Shown here: positions 23,600-34,911 of the stretch, piece by piece
Position numbering within the stretch: position 1 is the first letter of the stretch
How the letters are laid out: every line of letters starts with the position of its first letter
Assembly: GCA_902729315.2 (NCBI GenBank)
Contig: LR746277.1
Coordinates: 4,345,001-4,409,000 of the forward strand
DNA length: 64,000 bases
Direction of reading: 5' to 3'
Source: Spirodela intermedia
Lineage: Eukaryota; Streptophyta; Magnoliopsida; Alismatales; Araceae
Notes under the pieces: model-generated
Told to the model about the DNA's origin: nothing
Databases searched by the model: none
Seen by the model: only the letters and a program-made list of their open reading frames with translations
Position numbers and translations under genes: made by a program

Positions 23600-24178
23600 G
23601 AAAACTTTGAAAGTCATAGGTGAAAAATAATGTCACAAAAAGGATCAAAGGTTGTATGTTCATTTGAAGGACTAAACGACATCACAAAAAAATTATATTA
23701 TCTTTCATGTGTGTAGAATCATTTTATGAATGCCCTCCTCTCTTATTTAAATTTGATGATAGCCAGACTTTATGTCTATTTTTTAGAATATAATCTCCTT
23801 ATATAATTTATGAAGGAGTTTCTCAATGACAACTAAGATAGATAAAAGACTTAAGATGGTACTCTTATTGAACATGAGATAATCCACACAAAAAGATAAG
23901 CTACTATTCTTCTTTTTCACAAGAGTATGGACTATTTAAGTACTAAATAATTATAACTACTAATATTTTTTAAACAAATTTCTTAATTTATATTTTTGAA
24001 AATATAGATAATTAAAAAAAATATTGATTGACTTGGAATCCAATTCCAAGGAATTCAATTCAAATTCCAAGGTTCATAGATAGGAGGTAGTATATTGGTT
24101 GCCATTAATTCATTTAAAAATTGACTAAAGTGATTTTTTAGGAGTAGTAGAATCATTGTTAGTTACATATTGTGTAAG
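23600..24178 (-). pseudogene. Ty3/gypsy reverse transcriptase fragment (oldest element, part 1)
   Basis: On the minus strand, a decayed reading with stops and frame shifts gives the RT landmarks in order: YFFNYLYFQKYKLRNLFKKY (the YRYPHFQKxEIEKLVxEML block), TLVKKKNSSLSFCVDY (VLLVKKKDGSWRFCVDYR block), KIDIKSGYHQI, then NFFVMSFSPSNEHTTF ([16 protein letters not shown] block). It stops at about 23605. The part before RT is not here but resumes on the far side of the 24179-38698 insertion, so both pieces are one element split in two. It is non-functional. Confidence 0.85.
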
Positions 24179-26300
24179 TGATAAGTGCCCTTTATAAGAT
24201 GTCCACTAAAAGACAGAAAAGAAAAAAAAGAGTACATAGAACTCTTATTTCATATTTTGTGAATAGAGAAGACATGAAAACAATAGACTCATAGGACCCT
24301 CATGTCTAAGATGATGGGGGTGACATGGGGTAATGATAAGTCTTCATTATCATGAGTTAATAATTAGTAAATAATATAGTTTTAGTCTTAATTTATGATA
24401 AATAGATTTATATTTGTGTTAAAGTATGAAAAGTGGTTTTTAATTAATTAATATAATTTTTTAAATAATTATGTGATTTAATATGATTTTATATGATTTT
24501 TATAGTTTTACTTTCGAGATAAATGAAGAATAAAAATAAAAATAAAAATAAAACAAAATGGAGAGCACCCGTCGACTAGCTAGGCCTACAAGCGGGTTAG
24601 AAGCACAATCGAGGAGTAGCTGTGAGTAGGGGCTTGAGCGGCTTAAACCGATAGTGGCACGTGTGCGTCACCCTCCTTCCATGTCATTGGTGGCCAGCCG
24701 GCTGTGGGGTAAAGAGTGGTCGTACATATGTGAGAAAGGGATTTGCTTGCAAATGTAACATTACTATATATTCGGCTGAAAATTCGGCACACAAATGATG
24801 TGAGACTAAACCCACGTCACGTTCTCTAAAAAGGGCAAGCAACTGGCACAGATTTGAATCCTCCTAGAGCCAAAACTCATATTTTTTATTTGATTATTGT
24901 GACTTTTCTACAGATCACCGATGAAAGATTAAGCAACTAAAATCGTTAGATTATTAACAAAAATCTCGTCAACGCGATTTGTAGAGCATTGTTACTAAAA
25001 TTGTTGAATGATTCACGATAAAAAGATCACGAATCTATCAAGTAAAACATCTCTAATTGATCAACGAACAAGCCGTCGTTGAGAATAGGATGATCCACTA
25101 GGAGACGAGTCGCCACCTCTTGAGAGTGTACTAGATGCGATGAAGAATCTACTCTTACTGTGCGGGCCTGAGGATGAAGCTCCCTAACACATGCTTCACC
25201 TCCATCTAACTCTTCTCCGTCAAGTGGCAATCGTTAGAGAGCCGCAAAGTTGTTGTTTTTCTACTCTATTGGGTGACAGCTGCTAGAGATGGTTCGACGA
25301 CCTAATTCATTGATCTCTAGACTTCGCAAGGAGATTTAGAGATTGCTCACGTTGTCCTTATCCAAGGAGAGCCTTCAAGGCCGTAGACACTGCACAACAA
25401 TCCTTTCGACTACTTAGGATTCCGTTGCATCGTCGACGCATCGCCGTCGTGACATTAAAACTCTATTTTTCTATTTTCAATTTACTTTCGCTTTATTTAG
25501 TGATAATTTGTGTGATTTAAATTTACCAAGATATACTTCATTCAATTATGATTCTTTTAGCTTTTACAAATTTTAATTTGATCAATTAAATTATCTATAA
25601 TCGCTTACATAAGAATCATCAGGTAGAACTCTATTTTCACCCAATTTGTGTTCATCGGGCATTGACATCATCTTGACGTCCGCACCTTTATTTCCCTTTT
25701 TCGTGAATTTTAAATATATTTCCTTTTCATTTCCTAGTATAAAATTTATAGAAATTAGTATTCTTTGATAAAATTTTTGAATAATTACCAAATATTATAT
25801 TACATTTCTGTGATCGACCTAGAAAATTATTAATATTTTTGGAAGTTTTATTAAATTATATTTGATATATTTGTTTAGAAATACTTTTAAATATTTAAAA
25901 ATTTATATTTTTAGTTTTATAAATTTTAAATTTGCATGATTTACTATACAACGACTAAGTCACGTCAGGTGACAAAGAAGAAATGACAAAGAAAATGAAA
26001 AGATAGATAAGGGAACCACTTGGGAACCCTTGATTGGTTGATTTGAGATAGCCACTCTCCTCTCTTCTCTTAGAAGTTTGAGAAATATTTGATGCCTTCC
26101 TTCTTCTTCCTGTCTTCTTAAAGACCATGCTCCTTATTGCCTGACAAGTAGTCTGTCAAATCTTCTATCACCTTAAATTGTTGTTAGTTCCGGTCTTCCA
26201 TAATTGTCTCAACCTCTTAATATCTCTTTGAGGGTGAAATGGTTGTATCCTTATAGTCTTCTTGTCATGTGGATGGGGGCTAATGGCTAGGGTCTTGACA
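24179..26300 (-). repeat. Left (3') LTR of the Ty3/gypsy element, interrupted by solo LTR A
   Basis: Outside the 24334-25967 insertion it matches the right LTR over its length. Shared blocks are GATAAGTGCCC, AAGAGTACATA, CTCTTATTTCATA, AAGATGRTGGGGGTGACA, GGGAACCACTTGGGAACCC, GATAGCCACTCTCCTCTCTT and AGACCATGCTCCTTATT. In element orientation it starts TGTCAAGACCCT and ends GGGCACTTATCA, giving TG...CA ends. Confidence 0.85.
24334..25967 (-). mobile_element. Solo LTR A (nested, reverse orientation)
   Basis: This is a 1634-bp sequence with TG...CA ends. It is the reverse complement of the family seen at 26860, 32086 and 34912. It is flanked by GGTAA (24329-24333) and GGTGA (25968-25972), a 5-bp target duplication with one later change. 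The intact site GGTGA is present without insertion in the paired LTR at 38296-38300, which shows the exact insertion point. No internal domain or second LTR was found, so it is probably a solo LTR. Confidence 0.85.
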
Positions 26301-26305
26301 TTATT

Positions 26306-26500
26306 GCCCCTCAAAAATTTTACCTTGTCCTCAAGGTGAAAACTTGGATAATGATAGAGGATGTCATGTGCCTTCTCTCAAGTGGACTCTTTGAGGGCAA
26401 CATCTTGCCATTGTACTTGAACCTCCAATTCATAAGGTGTATGGTGAAATGCCAATAGCTTGGCTAGAGTTATAATCTAATGATATTTTTGTCTATTTGT
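26306..26500 (-). pseudogene. Pol C-terminal tail with chromodomain-like motif (Ty3/gypsy)
   Basis: The minus strand reads PYELEVQVQWQDVALKEST, a stop where WE is expected, then HYPSFHLEDKVKFLRGNN just before the LTR. This matches the end of plant Ty3/gypsy pol proteins (VLVQWKGLPPEEATWE ... FPDFHLEDKV), which I recall as a chromodomain-like module. It carries at least one stop. Confidence 0.75.
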
Positions 26501-26859
26501 AACAGACTAATGGTCGGAAGACTATTAGGTATGACCCTTTTCAATTGAGATATGTGAAATAATTATGAATACAACTTGATGCTAGAAGATCCAGACGATA
26601 AGCCACATGTCAAATATGCTGAAGGCATATGTACAACCCAAAAAACATTGGTGTCAACTTCTCGTAAGACTATTGAGCAAGGGAAGTCTATTTATATGGT
26701 TGCACTTGGAGATAAATTTATTTGTCGATTTCAAATTCAACCTTTTGATAATTGCGATTGACATAATTCTTCATTCAAGCATGTGCTTTTAGTAAGTATA
26801 CTTTAATTATTTGATTGTCTCTTCTTAATCATGTAATAACTAATTGCCTTCAACATTAA

Positions 26860-28790
26860 TGACATGACTATAAATCTATAAATAAATAGATCTATAAATA
26901 TTAATTATAATAAATCACGTAAATTTAAAATTTATAAATCTATAAATATTAATTTTTAGATATTTAAAAGTATTTATGAATAAATATATCATTATAATTC
27001 AATAAAAGTTCTAAAAATAGTAAAAAATTTCCAAATCAATCACATGAATGTAATATAATATCAAGTAATATTTTAGAATTCTTCTCAAAGAATATAAATT
27101 TTAGACTAAAAATGAAAATAAAATATATCTAGAATTCACAAAAAAAAGAAATAAGGGTGCAAACATCAAGATGATGTTAGTAGTTGACAAATGCAAATCA
27201 AACAAAAATAGAATTTCATTTGACAATTCTTACGTAAGTGATTACAGATGATTTAATTAGTTAAGTTAACATTTGTAAAAGGTAAAAAAATTATAATTGA
27301 ATAGAGAATAATTTTAAAAGTGAAAATTGCACAAATTATTATTAAATGAAGTGAGATTAAGTTGCAAGTATGAAAGGTAGAATTCTAGCCTTGTGACAAT
27401 GATTGTTAGAATTTTGTGTGTTTAAGAGGGTCATCGAATAATGTCCATAGCCTCAAAGGCTCTCTTTGGACATGGATGACTTAGGCATTTATTAGATCTC
27501 CTTTTGAAGTACATAAAATGATGGTGAAAGTTAAACTAATTAAAAAATAGTATAATAGAGTTTCAACATCGCGACGACGATGTGTTAGCAATGCACTAAA
27601 ATCTTGAGCATTTAGGATGATTGTCCTATAGTGTCCCATGACCTCGAAGGCTTTTTTTGGACAAAGATGATGTGGGCAATCACTAGATCTTCTTGTAAAG
27701 TCTAGAGATCAATAAAAATAGGTCTTAGAATCATTTTCAATGACTCTTACTCAACGGAGCGAAAAAATGATGACTTTGTGACTCTCTTATAATTGTCACC
27801 CCGATAAAAATGAGCTAGATGGAGGTGGGACGCATGTCACGGAGCTTCTTCCTCAGGTCCATGCAACAAGATGAGGCTCTTCATTACATCTAGTATCCTC
27901 TCAAGAGGTGACGACTCATTTCTCGGTAGATCATTTTCTTCATGATAGCAACTTATTCATCGATCAATTGGAGATGATTTACTCGATAGATTTGCGATCC
28001 TTTTATCGTGAATCGTTTAATAATTTTAGTAACAATGCTCAACGAATCATGTTGATGAGATTTTTGCCGATGATCAAGTGATTCTAGTGGCTTAATCCTT
28101 CATTGACAATTTGCAAAAAAGTTATAATTTAATTAAATAAAAGTTTTAGCTATAATATGATTTGAACTTATGCTGGTTGCTCATTATATGAGAGAGTGAA
28201 ATAAGTACTCTAATACCCTTATAAAGTGACATTATTATGATATATCATTGTTATAATTAAGAGATATTTTAGATATTAAAATAATTGACATCATTCAGGA
28301 GAAGGTGTGACATAAATTTAGTCCTACATTAATTGTACGTCAAAGTTTTGGGCAAATATATAATAATATCAAATGTAGAAGTAATGAATCTCTTTCTTTT
28401 GTGTGTACAATCACTCATTGTCCAACAATTGGTTGGCCACTAATGATATGAAAAGAGATTGGCACACACGTGCCCCCATCAGTCTATAACCGCTCGAGCC
28501 CTTACTCGCGGCTCTACCCTAACTGTGCTTCTGACCTACTTGTGGGTTTGGTTGACCTATAAGTCCACTCTTTTTCTATTATTTTATTTTATTTTATTTA
28601 TTTATCTCAAAAATAGAATTATAAAAATCATATAAAGTTATATAAAATCACATGATTAACCAAAAAAATTACATTAAGAAACTAAAAATTACTTTTACAA
28701 ATTAATACAAATATAAGTCTATTTATTATGAGTTAAGGCTAAAAGTATGTTATTTATTAATTATTAACTCATAATAATGAAGACTTATCA
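26860..28790 (+). mobile_element. Solo LTR B (nested)
   Basis: The 1931-bp copy begins TGACATGACT and ends GACTTATCA, with a perfect 5-bp duplication ATTAA at 26855-26859 and 28791-28795. It aligns throughout with copies C and D. It is strongly AT-shifted: sites that are CpG in copy C are mostly TpG or CpA here, consistent with old methylated DNA. Extra AT-rich sequence near its start (about 26870-26910) accounts for some of its added length. No coding potential. Confidence 0.88.
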
Positions 28791-28799
28791 ATTAACATG

Positions 28800-29460
28800 T
28801 GATTGCTCTTGATACTAGAATAGGGTGGGGGGGGTCTCAATCATATATGATCTAAAAATAGATTGACTGACATATATATTGAAATTTGTATTAAACCAAT
28901 ATTTGGTAGGAAGTCATTTATTCTAGTACATTGACCATCGCTTATGAAGCATCTAAGATAAGTCTTAAACCCTCTATTTATCACTTTGCTTTGCCCATTA
29001 GATTGTGAGTGGTAGAATTTGTTTACCATAGTGTGTTGCCTTATAACCATAATAGCTCGCACTAGAAAGAATTTTAGAATATATGATTTTTGTTGAAAAT
29101 AATTGACTCTAGAATTCTATAGAGTTGGACCACATCTTAGATAAAAGTTTTAAATATCTCCACCGTCATGAATGGATGTTCAAAGGGGGAGAAATGTGCT
29201 TCTTTTATTTAAACGATCCACGACCATCATTATAATATTAACCTTATTTGAGACTGATAGACCTTCAATAAAATCTATGGTCAGGTTGACTCATATTCAA
29301 TCTAGAATCAACAAAGGCTAGAAGAGATCAATTGGAGATAATACTTCAATCTTATTTCATTAGAATATCTGACATGTCAAAATATTTGAGCACATCTTTT
29401 GCTTCATTTCTCTCCATCTTATGTTTTGTGCGATTTACATACACATTTAATAAAAACCCG
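28800..29460 (-). pseudogene. Integrase fragment of the Ty3/gypsy element
   Basis: The minus strand reads DFIEGLSVSNKVNIIMMVVD (the MDFIEGLPxSxGxxxIxVVVDR block of the integrase core) at about 29280-29200. It then reads NKFYHSQSNGQSKVINRGFK TYLRCF at about 29000-28930 (the [24 protein letters not shown] block). Frame shifts and stops lie between them. The fragment ends at about 28796, where solo LTR B inserted. Confidence 0.85.
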
Positions 29461-30279
29461 AATGACCTCCTATAGTTGAATAATAGAATTCTTGTAATAT
29501 ATGTAGAATAATTGTAGAAGTCAAGGATAAAATGAATTTATTTTTGTAAAATAATATGTCATGTTGTAGAGAGTCTTGTGGCCACATTTTTAATTTTCAG
29601 AGAAGATTCAAGATAATTTTATTGAGTTAGGTATCATTATGGATCTCTCTATTGACAACAATAATATCTAACAATTATGGTCACAAGAACTCAACTACTT
29701 ACAATCATACTTTATCTAAAACTCGAGATAGAATGTCAATAGTTGTATTTTCTTTCTCTAATTTATATTTATCTTAAAAGAGAAACTTAAAATATGTGTT
29801 AGTACATATGACAAATATGTGTTCGATGAGGTAATATTTTCACTTGAGAATTGTAGGTACAATAGCCATCTACTTGTATTCGTAGATAAATTTTAAGCAA
29901 CCAATAGTTGTTAATGCATGATTGAAATAAGTTATGGGTCTTCTCCTTTGCATCAAGATGACCCCTACTCCTCGAAGGGACACATCTGCTTCTAACTTGA
30001 ATATGACCAAGAAATTAAGAAGAGAGAGGACATGTGTCATGATTTGAGTTATTTTTAAATCTTGAAAAGCTGCTTCTACATTTGCATTCTAACTAAATGC
30101 GTCCTTCTTTAGCTACTACATGAGAGGCCATATCTTACAAACATAATTCTAGATGAAGCATCATAATATCTTATGATACTCAATAACCCTCAAAATTCTC
30201 AAAGAAAGACAAGAGGGAGTAGGCCACTACTATACTACAAGCAACTTATCTTTATTGACTACCACCTTGTCATCAGATA

Positions 30280-30800
30280 TCTAGTGCCCCAAGTAGGTGA
30301 TCCAAGATTGTTCGAATGAACACTTTTGAATATTCACATATAAGTCATTGTCTTGTAATATATGAAGTAGATGATTGAGAAGGATTATATTAAAAATAGT
30401 CGATGGTGTGTTGGAAAGACTGAATAATATTACCAAAAACTCATAATGACCTAAGTGCTTGCAAAATATTGTCTTCATGATGTCCTCTAGGCACACTTGA
30501 ATTTGATGATATATAGATTGTGTCCAACTTAAAAAAAAATTGAGTTCCATGTAGCTTGTCCATCAATTCTTTGATAATCGGGATGAAAAAAAATTCAAGA
30601 ATGGTAACCCTATTGATTGAATGATAATCCGCATAGAATCACCACAATCTATCCTTCTTACTAATGAGAAGGGTTGAGCTTGAAAACAAACTTTAAAAAT
30701 GTTCATCTTATTTAGGCTCACATAAAATCTTGTGATCCATCTTGCGGCTAGGTGGGAAGTATACTTTGACATAGAGCTCATCTTATTAAATGTGTCCAAC
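30280..30800 (-). pseudogene. Reverse transcriptase fragment of the Ty3/gypsy element
   Basis: The minus strand shows decayed RT blocks: SIYHQIQVCLEDIMKTIFCK (SGYHQIRVxxEDIPKTAFRT), HLGHYEFLVILFSLSNTPST ([20 protein letters not shown]), then LHILQDNDLYVNIQKCSFEQ and ITYLGH (LxxNxLYxNxxKCxFxxxxIxYLGH). The upstream half (30563-30800) is more degraded. It is a different, better preserved copy than the RT at 23.6-24.18 kb. Confidence 0.88.
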
Positions 30801-30924
30801 TAAGGCTTGAAAAGTCACAGAGTTATTAGTCTCAAGAGTATTTGCTTGTAAGGTGATTTTTTTTGTTCCAACTTGGAATGGAGAGGGTCCAAGTGTCAAA
30901 ATCTATCTCAATCTTCTCACGGTC

Positions 30925-31130
30925 CCTCATCTATTTGGGGTCAAGAACAACATCGATCGTAACCAAAGGAAGGATCATAAAGTCTTCACAAATGATTAGT
31001 GTATGCATGTTGACGTGAACTGCATAGCAAACTTCACTAGAAGTAAACTTAATATCCTTGTAAGAGAGGAAGGATATAAGGATATGGATACTCACCCCAC
31101 ATGAGGAGTTTTCCATGAGTTCAACATGGG
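30925..31130 (-). pseudogene. Retropepsin (protease) C-terminal region of the Ty3/gypsy element
   Basis: The minus strand reads LIICEDFMILPLVTIDVVLD in the position and style of the protease C-terminal block (CxLTIxxxxFxxDLIVLDMxxFDVILGMDWL) just upstream of RT. The active-site DSG block was not recognised. Moderate confidence. Confidence 0.5.
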
Positions 31131-32085
31131 AAGAATTTAGAGAAAAAAAGGAGGTAAAATCGTGAGGAAAAGAGATATGCCACGAGCTGATCTCAACAAA
31201 ATATCTTTTTTTCTTTAAAAACTATTTCATGGACGATTGTCGTTAGATGATAAAGTTACAAAAAGGGACATAGTACTATCAAAATGTGCATGTTATTGTA
31301 AGTTTCCTTGAGAGTAGAATGACTAAAACTTATTTTTTGAAGTAGAATGAGCAAGTCAATCATGGAAATGGGTCCTAGAGTTGTGGAATCTTCCAAATAG
31401 AAATCATAGAAACTATTATCGGTGGCTACTATTTTTCTTTCAACCCAAAAGAAAAAAATCATGATGGTCACCTTGTCTAAAATTAACATTGCCTACGTAT
31501 TATGAGAACTATGGAAATGAAGAAATGATGTTAGAATGAGAGATAAGTGATATGTGCCAACATTGATTATGTATAGAGTGAAATAGTGGGTGAAGGAAAC
31601 AATAGCTAGGATGAATGAAAAGTTCTCACTCACACATTCAAGGCAAAATTTAATAAGATGAATATAATGACATAATATAAGGCCATGGTAGATGGACTCA
31701 TATTATATTCCTCTCTTTGTCTAAATTTTATTGAAATAGAAATAGACCCTTTATCGTTAGTATCTATAATGTAGTCCAAAACATGTAAATTACGGAAACT
31801 AAAAGAATAGTGACAATAAATTTTAGATAATCTACATGTGATTTGCAAGATAAATCACTAGGTTAGAGAATGCAATGGGCCAACAATGAACTATTTGGCA
31901 AAGAGAAGAGCCAAACAACAAGAGGAGAGATCCTTCAACAACCTATAAGAGCTCCCATGAGAAGTTGGACCCTATGAAGGTGCCTCTTCTACATTCAGAA
32001 AAGAAAGGTATGGACCTTATGAAGGTGCTTGAGAGTAAGCACCAATGAAAATGCTTGAAGATAAGAAATCAACCTCAAGAGTAAT

Positions 32086-33852
32086 TGACGTGACTCAGTC
32101 GTTGTATATTAAATCACGCAAATTTAAAATTTATAAAACTAGAAAATATGAATTTTCGGATATTTAGAAGTATTTCAAAATAAATATATCAATTATAATT
32201 CAATAAAAATCCCAAAAATAGTGGTAATTTTCCAGGTCAATCACAGGGATGTAATATAATATTTGGTAATTATTCAGAATTTTTCTCAATGAGTACGATT
32301 TTCTTACGAATTTTATACTAGGAAATAAAAAGGAAATATATTTAAAATTCACAAAAAAAAAGAGGAAATAAGGGTGCGGACGTCAGGATGACGTCAGCGC
32401 CCGGCGAACGCGAATCAGGCGGAAACAGAGTTCCGCCCGGCGATTCTTACGTAGGCAATTACAGACGACTCAATTAATTAAATTAAGATCTGTAAAAGCC
32501 GGAAGAATCGTAGTTGAACGAAGTATAGTTTGGTAAATAAAAATCAACAAAGTATCACTAAATGAAGCGTAAATTAAATTGAAAGCAGGAAAACAGAGTT
32601 CCGGCGTCGCGACGGCGATGCGTCGGCGATGCACCGGAATCCTGAGCGTTCGGGAGGATCGTCGTGCAGTGTCCACGGCCTCGAAGGCTCTCCTTGGACA
32701 AAGACGACGTGGGCAATCTCTAGATAAAGCAGGAAAACAGAGTTCCGGCGTCGCGACGGCGACGCGTCGGCGATGCACCGGAATCCTGAGCGTTCGGGAG
32801 GGTCGTCGTGCAGTGTCCACGGCCTCGAAGGCTCTCCTTGGACAAAGACGACGTGGGCAATCTCTAGATCTTCTCGCGAAGTCTAGAGACCAATGAAGTG
32901 GGTCGTCGAATCGTCTCCGGCGGCTGTCACCCGGCGGAGCGGAAAAACGGCGACTTTGCGGCTCTCCGGCGGCTGTCACCCGACGGAGAGGGGCTGGATG
33001 GAGGTGAGGCGCGTGTTAGGGAGCTTCATCCTCAGGTCCGCGCAGCAAGAGGAGGCTCTTCATCGCATCTGGTACGCTCTCAGGAGGTGGCGACTGGTCT
33101 CCCGGCGGATCGTCCTCTTCCCGACGACGGCTTGTTCGTCGATCAATCGGAGATGATTTACTCGATGGATTGCGATCCTTTTATCGCGAATCATTCAGAA
33201 ATTTTAGTAGCAATGCTCTGCGAATCGCGTTGACGAGATTTTCGCCGATGATCCAGCGATTCCGGTTGCTTAATCCTTCACCGGCGATCTGCAGGAAAGT
33301 CGCGATAATCAGTTAAAAATATATGAATTTTGACTCTGGGAGGATTCGAACCCGCGGCAGTCGCCCGCCCCTGAACAAGGTGGATTTAGTCCCACATCGG
33401 TTGTGTGCGGATTATTCGGGCGAATATATAGTAAAGTTAGCTTTCTAGGCAAAGTTCTCTCGCGTGTACGACCACTCCTTGCCCCACAGCCGGCTGACCA
33501 CCGGTGACGTGGAAGGGGAGTGGTGCACATGTGCCCCTATCGATCCAAGCAAGCCGCTCGAGCCCCTTGCTCGCGGCTACTCCCCGACTGCGCTTCCGAC
33601 CCGCTTGTGGGCCCGGCTGGCCGGCGGATCCCCCCATTTTGCAATATTTTTATTTTTATTTCTTGTTCTTCGTTTATCTCAAAACTAAGACTGTAAAAAT
33701 CGTATAAAATCACATAATTACCCAAAAATTCACGTTAATCAACTGAAAACCACTTTTCATGCTTTAACACAAATATAAGTCTATTTATCATGAGTTAAGA
33801 CTAAAACTATGTTATTTACTAATTATTAACTCATGATAATGAAGACTTATCA
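32086..33852 (+). mobile_element. Solo LTR C (nested, least decayed copy)
   Basis: The 1767-bp copy begins TGACGTGACTCAG and ends GACTTATCA, with a perfect duplication GTAAT at 32081-32085 and 33853-33857. It is much richer in CpG than A, B or D, so it looks youngest. A TATA-like GAATATATAG at about 33421-33430 lies where an LTR promoter would sit if the element reads on the plus strand. It alone carries a 144-bp internal tandem duplication. Open frames inside (32470-32979 minus, 32579-32896 plus) come from this GC-rich duplication and are not shared by other copies. Confidence 0.9.
32582..32869. repeat. 144-bp tandem duplication inside solo LTR C
   Basis: Units 32582-32725 and 32726-32869 are nearly identical. 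Each begins AAAGCAGGAAAACAGAGTTC and ends near GGGCAATCTCTAGA. Solo LTRs A, B and D have one unit at this place. Confidence 0.93.
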
Positions 33853-34386
33853 GTAATCAACAAAAAGTTGCATTCCATAACTAAAAAAAGAACAAGCTCA
33901 TAGGGATCGTGAGATTCTTACTAAATGGGCGAGTCCTAAAATCCCTTAGATACTAAATTATATGTGGAGAACCTCTTTTTCAAGTAATAGAGGAGGCAAA
34001 ACGAAGGTGCACTTAACCTACTCTTCTTTAGGACCTCTTAAATATATTGAAAATGGGTTGGAGGTGAGAAACATTAGTGACTTGACCAAACGAGATTATT
34101 ACAACGTAAGTCTAATAGTTTACCCACCAACAACCTACCTTTGGCATCCAAAAAAACAAGAAAGAAAGGGTGGTGCAAGAAAGTCTAAGGAAATGGAGTG
34201 GAAGCGTCAAAAGTTGGTAATCCCTCAATCCTCCCCTATCAAAAGAAAAATAGAAAGAAAGATATGGAAAGAGGAAATGAGGTAAATCTATGAAAAAAAG
34301 GTTACCCATCTCACCCAGATCCTCACCTAACCAAAATTAAAAAAAAAGGAAGAAAAAATGAAAAATTAGACACTAGATGGTCTTGG

Positions 34387-34911
34387 GCAAAAGGGGGAAG
34401 ACCTGTGGGATTAGGCATGGCATTAACAACTAAATGGTAGGGACCTTCATGTGACTCCCAAGGCTCATAAAGGTAGAACAAGAGAGGTTGGTGAAATGAG
34501 AAAAAGAATCCTCTAAAAAAGCCCAAATTTGTTACCAACAAAAGAGGCCAGGTTAGAATCCAATGCAAGGATAGACTAATTATGTAAGTCAATTGATAGC
34601 CCCCGCTAATCATGTATCATTCTCAAAGAAACAGCCCCCAACCTTTTGGCCAAAAGGGGGAAGATCTATGGAATTAAGCACGATGTTAACAATTAAATGG
34701 TAGTGACCTTCATGTGACTCCCAAGGCCCAAAAAGGTAGAACATGAGAGATTAGTGAAATAAGAAAAGAAATATTTGAAAAAAGTCCAAATCTGTTACCA
34801 ACAAAAGAGGTTAGTATCAAAATCCAATGTAAGGGTAGACTGATCATATAAGTCTAGTGATAGCCCCCACTAATCATGTATCATTCTCAAAAGAATAACC
34901 CCCAACCCCTC
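34387..34911. repeat. Tandem duplication of about 265 bp in the retrotransposon
   Basis: Two diverged units, about 34387-34645 and 34648-34911, share AAAAGGGGGAAGA, TTAACAACTAAATGGTAG, CCTTCATGTGACTCCCAAGG, TTGTTACCAACAAAAGAGG and GATAGCCCCCRCTAATCATG. Solo LTR D is inserted exactly at the end of the second unit. Confidence 0.85.

Noticed and set aside
32470-32979. 169-aa minus-strand and 105-aa plus-strand open frames in solo LTR C
   Set aside because: They exist only because of the CpG-rich duplicated segment; the same regions in copies A, B and D are broken.
33340-33390. A complete tRNA gene around the B-box-like sequence in solo LTR C
   Set aside because: No A box, anticodon arm or acceptor stem pairing could be found; only the B-box-like element stands.
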